Shown: positions 7,777 to 11,534 of the stretch, piece by piece
Position numbering within the stretch: position 1 is the first letter of the stretch
How the letters are laid out: each line of letters begins with the position of its first letter
DNA from: CAYLNH01 sp964384625
GTDB taxonomy: Bacteria; Verrucomicrobiota; Lentisphaeria; JABSQK01
Length of the DNA stretch: 11,534 nucleotides
Direction: 5' to 3'
Assembly: GCA_964384625.1 (NCBI GenBank)
Contig: CAYLNH010000234.1
Location: 1 to 11,534, forward strand
Made by a program: the position numbers and the translations under genes
Notes under the pieces: model-generated
Databases searched by the model: none
What the model saw: the letters and a program-made list of their open reading frames with translations, nothing else
Told to the model about the DNA's origin: nothing

Positions 7777-9699
7777 TTACCCCGGAAATGCCCCGCCGGC
7801 AGACCGGCTGTCGGCAACCAGTCGTTTGCCGAGATTGCGCCGCAGACCGGGCAAGTCGAATACACGCAGGACGCCGCGTGGAAAGTTGACCGTCGGCCAA
7901 TTGCACAACGGCGAGCAGGTCAGCTCCAGAATCGACTCGGACGTTTCCAGACAGGAGACGGTCTGGATGCCGCCGTCCAGCACACCGGCCAGCAAGGCCA
8001 GGATGCCGCCCTGCCGCCGTCCGGTCAGGTGGACGACCTCGGCGCCCTCGGCGCGCAGGAGGTTCACGGCGCAGAGGATATCAAAGGCGCGACGGCCCAG
8101 GAGGGGCTCGCCATACATCAGCCCATGGCCGGTGTGCATATAGTCGTGGCCATACGGCAGCAGGACGTCCGCCGGGGAGATCGCCCCTTCGCCGAGACCA
8201 CGTACGTCCAACGTCCAGAAGTCCTTGTGTCCCGCCATCACTGCTTCGTTCGCCAGTTCCTGCTGACTGCAGGTGTTCGGCAGGTAGAGCGTCGTCTCGC
8301 CAGCGGGCTGCATCCGAAACGGCGTCTTCCCCTCGGTGACCCGGCGCAGGACACACTGGATACCGGCTTCGGTTTCGACCACGAACCGGTAAACGTTCTG
8401 CCCGGTGCATGCCCGCTGCTCGCCGGCCTGGAAAAGCCTGCGGTGGTGCGGGCGCTTCGGCACGCGCCCGACGTTCAGGAACTTGCGGACGCGGCGATCC
8501 AGACCCTTTTGCTTTGGTCGACCTTTCACAATCTGCCGGGCACGCTTGGCGACGATCTCATGCGCCGGACGTGAGCCATACTGATTCACGTCGCACTCCG
8601 GTGTCACCTGAAGTTCCGGTTCAGGAATTGCCGATGGCTCCGGTGCACGCCGTTGGCGAACACCGAAAACACGACAGAAGAACCGGATCATCTCGCGTTG
8701 ATTCGCTTCGCTGAATGCATGCGTGCCGGTGTCGAGACTCAGGCGACAGGTCTTCTTGTCGCCACCCACCAACTGGTGGATGCGTCGCAATTCGCGGTGC
8801 CCGGCGCGCAGGCCGCGATCGTCGAAGAAGTCCTGCTCCTGGCCGAGAAGAAGAGCGGGCTCCCCCGCGCGCGCCACGAAGAGATCAATCTTGTCGAGAC
8901 CGGCTTTCAGGAACCCCGGCGGGTATTGCTCGCTGTCCGCCGGCATGCCGTTCTCAATGTCGTTCAGATAGCTCGTGACCCAACAGGACGAGGCGACCGC
9001 TGCCAGGCGATCGTCCATCGCCCAGAGATAAGAGCTCATCGTGCCGCCGCCCGATTGACCGGTGACGCCGATTCGAGTGGAATCCACTTCCGGACGTGTC
9101 AGCAAGTAGTCGACGCCGCCCATGCCGTCCCAGAGCCGCCAGGTGCCAAGCCACTCGCCGCAGGCCAGCATCTGTTTGCCGATGATGTTGTGCCCGTTGC
9201 AGGGCGAGTTTCGCGTGGGCCGGTCTTTGACGTCCAGCATCGCGTACAGGTCGCGTTCGCCCTGGTTGATCGGGTCATAGCTCAACACAACAAAGCCCTG
9301 CCGAACCAGACGGATGCACGCTTCGGTATACAACGGATGCGCCTTGCCCACGGGGGAGTGCCCACAGGTGAAGAGCACTGCAGGACATCCTGACGCCGGA
9401 ATCTCAGGCGGCAAGTACAGGTTCGCACTGACCTTGTAGCCGGGGCGGCTCTCGTAGAGCACATGCTCGATGCGGAAGTCGCCGTGGTCCGTCGTTCGCG
9501 TGACCTTCGGCTTCAACGGGCATTTCTTGGGCATCGGCGCGAAGCACCGGCGGATCTGCCGGCGGACCTTCTTGCGATGAGCCAAGGCATCAGCCGGTGC
9601 CTTGATGGCGTCAAGTTCGGCACAGCGTTTGGCATACGTCTCCCGCAGGCGGCAGACATAATACTCCTGGAGCTGTTTAGGGAATCGATGGTAGCGCAT
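7777..9699 (-). CDS. Two-domain alpha/beta hydrolase, acetyl-xylan-esterase-like
   Basis: A 640-aa protein. The start is ATG 9699, with GGAAG eight bases upstream. The frame stays open to a TTG at 9780, but that would add a cysteine-rich leader unlike the family. Residues 1-60 are a charged helical lead-in. About 75-345 is an alpha/beta hydrolase of the acetyl xylan esterase/Abhydrolase_7 kind, with nucleophile S216 in GQSGGG, an acid candidate D290 or D293 (LGQEQDFFDD) and H327 in TGTHAF. A linker with PECDVNQYGSRPAHEI (367-382) leads to a second hydrolase-like fold at about 430-628. There the elbow reads GRRQGG (560-565), so the serine position is R562; this half is probably not catalytic. 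No signal peptide is visible, so it may be cytoplasmic or exported by another route. It probably removes ester groups from sugars or related small molecules (inferred). It is transcribed separately from the downstream operon. Confidence 0.85.
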   Translation of the reverse strand: MRYHRFPKQLQEYYVCRLRETYAKRCAELDAIKAPADALAHRKKVRRQIRRCFAPMPKKCPLKPKVTRTTDHGDFRIEHVLYESRPGYKVSANLYLPPEIPASGCPAVLFTCGHSPVGKAHPLYTEACIRLVRQGFVVLSYDPINQGERDLYAMLDVKDRPTRNSPCNGHNIIGKQMLACGEWLGTWRLWDGMGGVDYLLTRPEVDSTRIGVTGQSGGGTMSSYLWAMDDRLAAVASSCWVTSYLNDIENGMPADSEQYPPGFLKAGLDKIDLFVARAGEPALLLGQEQDFFDDRGLRAGHRELRRIHQLVGGDKKTCRLSLDTGTHAFSEANQREMIRFFCRVFGVRQRRAPEPSAIPEPELQVTPECDVNQYGSRPAHEIVAKRARQIVKGRPKQKGLDRRVRKFLNVGRVPKRPHHRRLFQAGEQRACTGQNVYRFVVETEAGIQCVLRRVTEGKTPFRMQPAGETTLYLPNTCSQQELANEAVMAGHKDFWTLDVRGLGEGAISPADVLLPYGHDYMHTGHGLMYGEPLLGRRAFDILCAVNLLRAEGAEVVHLTGRRQGGILALLAGVLDGGIQTVSCLETSESILELTCSPLCNWPTVNFPRGVLRVFDLPGLRRNLGKRLVADSRSAGGAFPG

Positions 9700-9737
9700 T
9701 GGCGAGGCTTCCGTAGTTGGCTTTGGGTGATACCGGG

Positions 9738-9767
9738 ACAATAGGCAGCAAAGGCACAGCATGCCAA
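9738..9767 (-). promoter_or_regulatory. Possible promoter of the hydrolase gene
   Basis: On the minus strand, TTGGCA (plus 9762-9767) and TATTGT (plus 9738-9743) are separated by 18 bases. They lie about 40 bases upstream of ATG 9699. The match is fair, not strong, and other hexamers nearby could serve. Confidence 0.25.
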
Positions 9768-10819
9768 GGCAACCGCTCAAATCCGTACAGACTGCCGCCG
9801 CGCCGTAACGGATAGAATTCCGTCAGCCGCAGACTGGATTGGGTCCAGGAACACGATCCGCGTGAATTGCGGCAGTACGGAGCAGATTGTCGATGCTGAA
9901 GGCAATATCTGGGCTGCCAATGAGACCATGGGAAATGGTGATGGCGGTGGGGTGACCCGGGAGGCAGATCTTCCCCTGTTCCCCGAATCCCTCAAGGACC
10001 TCCTTCGTACCGAACGGTTCAACATGTCTTCGTGCCAGTTTGAGCTTGAACCGGGGAATTACGAGCTGCGGCTGGTGCTGGCCGAAACCTTTGAATCACT
10101 GAGTACACTGAAACGCGAGTTCTCGCTGACCGTCAACGGCCGTGAGTTGGACGCCCCGGTCTGCCCGGCGACGATCGCGCGAGGCTTTGCGCGGGCCGAT
10201 CGAGAATCCAGACGTCTTCGAGGAGTACATGCCGAAGTTGATCGACAACGTGAACGCCGCGGGCGCCACGCCGATTCTCTACGCCTACAGCGGCCCGTTG
10301 TCCCACACCCCGGCGCAGCGCCAGGTGCTGCAGGACCTCTACACTGCGGCCGGTCTGCAGGCCGGGGTTCCCGTCGCCCCCCGTGTCGCCGCCATGAAGC
10401 AGGTCCTGGCGGACGACCCAGAACAGGACTGCCACAATCCGGACCGTCACCATACGGGCATGCTTGCCGGCTACAGCGTTTTAAGCTATTCTGTAGCCGC
10501 CACTCCTCACGCTGAAGGCGTGATAGTCTTGAGCCTGGGGTTGGCGAAGCCTACCCCAGGATGGGGGGAAATACGGTTCAACGCTGAAGGCGTTGTAGTA
10601 GGCCCTGCCGTGGTAGCGGCTATAGTTTTTGGGGAAATGCTCTATCTGTTCGCCTGCGTCTGGTACCAAGGTCTGACCGGCCACAGCGCGGCCAATCTCC
10701 TTGAAGCAACAACGCTCGGCGACTATGTGACCGTCCCCGCCACCAAAGCCAGGTACCTGGCCGAAGTGACAAGGCGAGTCTGTCGTGACTTGGCACCGAT
10801 CCTCGGCGATTCGCTTTAA
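9745..10819 (+). pseudogene. Remnant of a malectin-SGNH hydrolase protein
   Basis: Two coding pieces on the plus strand lie in different frames. The first (about 9841-10185) encodes a malectin-like sugar-binding domain. It begins IRVNCGSTEQIVDAEGNIW and ends with FELEPGNYELRLVLAETF and REFSLTVNGRELD, with no real start codon or signal peptide. The second (about 10190-10819) continues as the C-terminal half of an SGNH esterase: NPDVFEEYMPKLIDNV, AGATPILYAYSG, a DRHH motif that may hold the catalytic Asp/His, then ACVWYQGLTGHSA. The N-terminal SGNH blocks, including the GDS serine motif and the GxND block, are absent. An internal deletion with frame change is therefore likely near 10185-10190. 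A 135-bp palindromic element interrupts the SGNH part. The final TAA (10817-10819) overlaps the stop of the convergent gene. Such proteins usually act on acetylated carbohydrates outside the cell; this copy is very probably inactive. Confidence 0.7.
10491..10625. repeat. 135-bp MITE-like palindromic element, open in frame
   Basis: The ends are near-perfect inverted repeats, CTGTAGCCGC (10491-10500) and GCGGCTATAG (10616-10625), with one mismatch. Inside are three hairpins: TCACGC-TGAAG-GCGTGA (10507-10523), CCTGGGGT/ACCCCAGG (10534-10541 and 10553-10560), and CAACGC-TGAAG-GCGTTG (10579-10595). The first and third share ACGCTGAAGGCGT. It is exactly 45 codons long and has no stop in the host frame. 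No transposase gene is present, so it would have to be mobilised in trans. No target duplication was identified with confidence. Confidence 0.65.
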
Positions 10820-11534
10820 CCCGCAGGGGGCAGGGGCGGCGGAGTCGAACGCCACTTTTCGATGCGGTCCGCCAACTCATCCAACGCCCGGGCCAGGCCG
10901 GTCAGGGTCCAGCAGTCCTCGAGGTGCAGCCGTGTCTGCCGCTCCGCCTCGTTGGTATCCCGCCAGTGGATGATGATGTGAACCGCTCCGGCGTAGGCCG
11001 CCATGCTGCCGCTGTCGACTTTGCGTTCCACGTCGATGATCTGCGGCCGACGAATGTCGAGCGTCTGACTGTCACCACGATAGAAGATGCCGTTCGGCCG
11101 CAGCCAGAGCATCCCCAGATCGTCTTCGACGCAGGTGAGTTTGCCCATGCTGCTCTGCTTCGGGTCCGAGACGCCGGCCCATATCCCCGATTCGATCTCG
11201 AAGTCCGGCACGCCGAGCGCTGCCAGCCGGCCAAACGTCGAACCAGATCAGGATGAGCTGAACCATGATGAAGCCGCCGAAGAACCCCGTCAGCGCCCCG
11301 AACGACGAAGGCACACCAAGGGCCGTCAGCAACGGTTTCAGAATCGCGGCGGCCAGTCCCGCAACCCCGCCGATCAGCAGAAACTTGACGACGATGTTCG
11401 CCAGCCACATGCGAACGCGGTAGCCCGGCCAAACCGGTTTGCTGTAGTCGAAGGTGAGGCGTGAGGGCTTGTAGCCACGAATGAACTTCTTCACCAGGCG
11501 GGTAAACCGCCTGGGGTCGTATGATCGAGCCAAT
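10816..11534 (-). pseudogene. Membrane protein with PH-like domain, frame-broken
   Basis: The upstream piece (11533 down to about 11231) starts at the window edge with a TTG, so the true start may lie outside. It has a basic N-terminus and two hydrophobic segments: WLANIVVKFLLIGGVAGLAA (one TM) and ALTGFFGGFIMVQLILIWF (second TM). About one base must be dropped or two added between 11233 and 11211 to continue into the frame that ends at 10816. That frame gives LAALGVPDFEIESG, then a soluble domain with GMLWLRPNGIFYRGDSQTLD, a pattern typical of bacterial PH-like folds, and a final amphipathic helix. The two halves make sense only as one protein of about 238 aa. Either the gene is decaying or the assembly has a one-base error. 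The function is unknown. Its stop overlaps that of the convergent remnant. Confidence 0.6.

Noticed and set aside
7627..8574. Plus-strand open frame opposite the end of the hydrolase gene
   Set aside because: It is an antisense shadow of the alpha/beta hydrolase with no recognisable domain and no ribosome site. Similar shadows at 1829-2674, 6282-6929 and 8653-9393 were dropped for the same reason.
9700..9780. Extended hydrolase start at TTG 9780 with a Cys/Leu-rich leader
   Set aside because: The leader lacks a basic n-region and a signal-peptidase site. ATG 9699 has a ribosome site and fits the family's usual N-terminus.
10142..10189. An independent start for the SGNH piece at GTG 10142
   Set aside because: These codons overlap the malectin frame, where they encode conserved VNGRELD. 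The SGNH similarity begins only around 10190, so the upstream part is an out-of-frame read.

Overview
This window looks like a chromosomal stretch of a heterotrophic, polysaccharide-degrading bacterium of the PVC group, most likely Planctomycetota or a neighbouring phylum such as Lentisphaerota. That placement is inference from protein style: a GntR/LacI hybrid regulator, very large secreted clan GH-A and CBM9-like proteins, jelly-roll/NHL propeller proteins, double-domain acetyl-xylan-esterase-like hydrolases, malectin-SGNH proteins, and GC-rich palindromic repeats scattered in and between genes. No rRNA, tRNA, CRISPR array or transposase gene is visible. The window may come from a draft or metagenome assembly, because two loci at the right end carry frame breaks.

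Layout, right to left because most genes lie on the minus strand. 11534-10816: a small membrane protein with two TM helices and a PH-like soluble domain, broken by one frame change. 9745-10819 (plus strand): the remnant of a malectin-SGNH hydrolase protein. Its middle is missing, its reading frame changes, and a 135-bp palindromic element sits in its 3' part. 9699-7777: an intact 640-aa two-domain alpha/beta hydrolase, whose second domain has lost the nucleophile serine. 7776-7437: a non-coding gap containing a sigma70-type promoter flanked by direct repeats that are good operator candidates. 7436-47: a tight three-gene operon.

The operon encodes (i) a 388-aa GntR-type winged-helix repressor with a LacI-type sugar-binding domain, (ii) a 1188-aa secreted protein with a clan GH-A glycosidase-like barrel followed by a beta-sandwich and a CBM9-like module split by an insertion, and (iii) a roughly 877-aa secreted protein with an N-terminal jelly-roll domain and an NHL-type beta-propeller. 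Gene spacing is 13 bp and then effectively zero, so the three are probably co-transcribed and translationally coupled. The simplest reading is a sugar-inducible, self-regulated unit: the regulator senses an oligosaccharide and releases expression of an extracytoplasmic glycan-cleaving enzyme and a carbohydrate-binding propeller partner. The substrate cannot be read from the sequence.

The most unusual feature is the set of palindromic elements. One (2583-2664) lies inside the 5' coding region of the propeller gene, ahead of its signal peptide. One (10491-10625) is exactly 45 codons long and is read through in frame inside the SGNH remnant. One (1-56) overlaps the stop codon of the last operon gene. 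Together they suggest short non-autonomous repeats that settle at or within genes while keeping the frame open.
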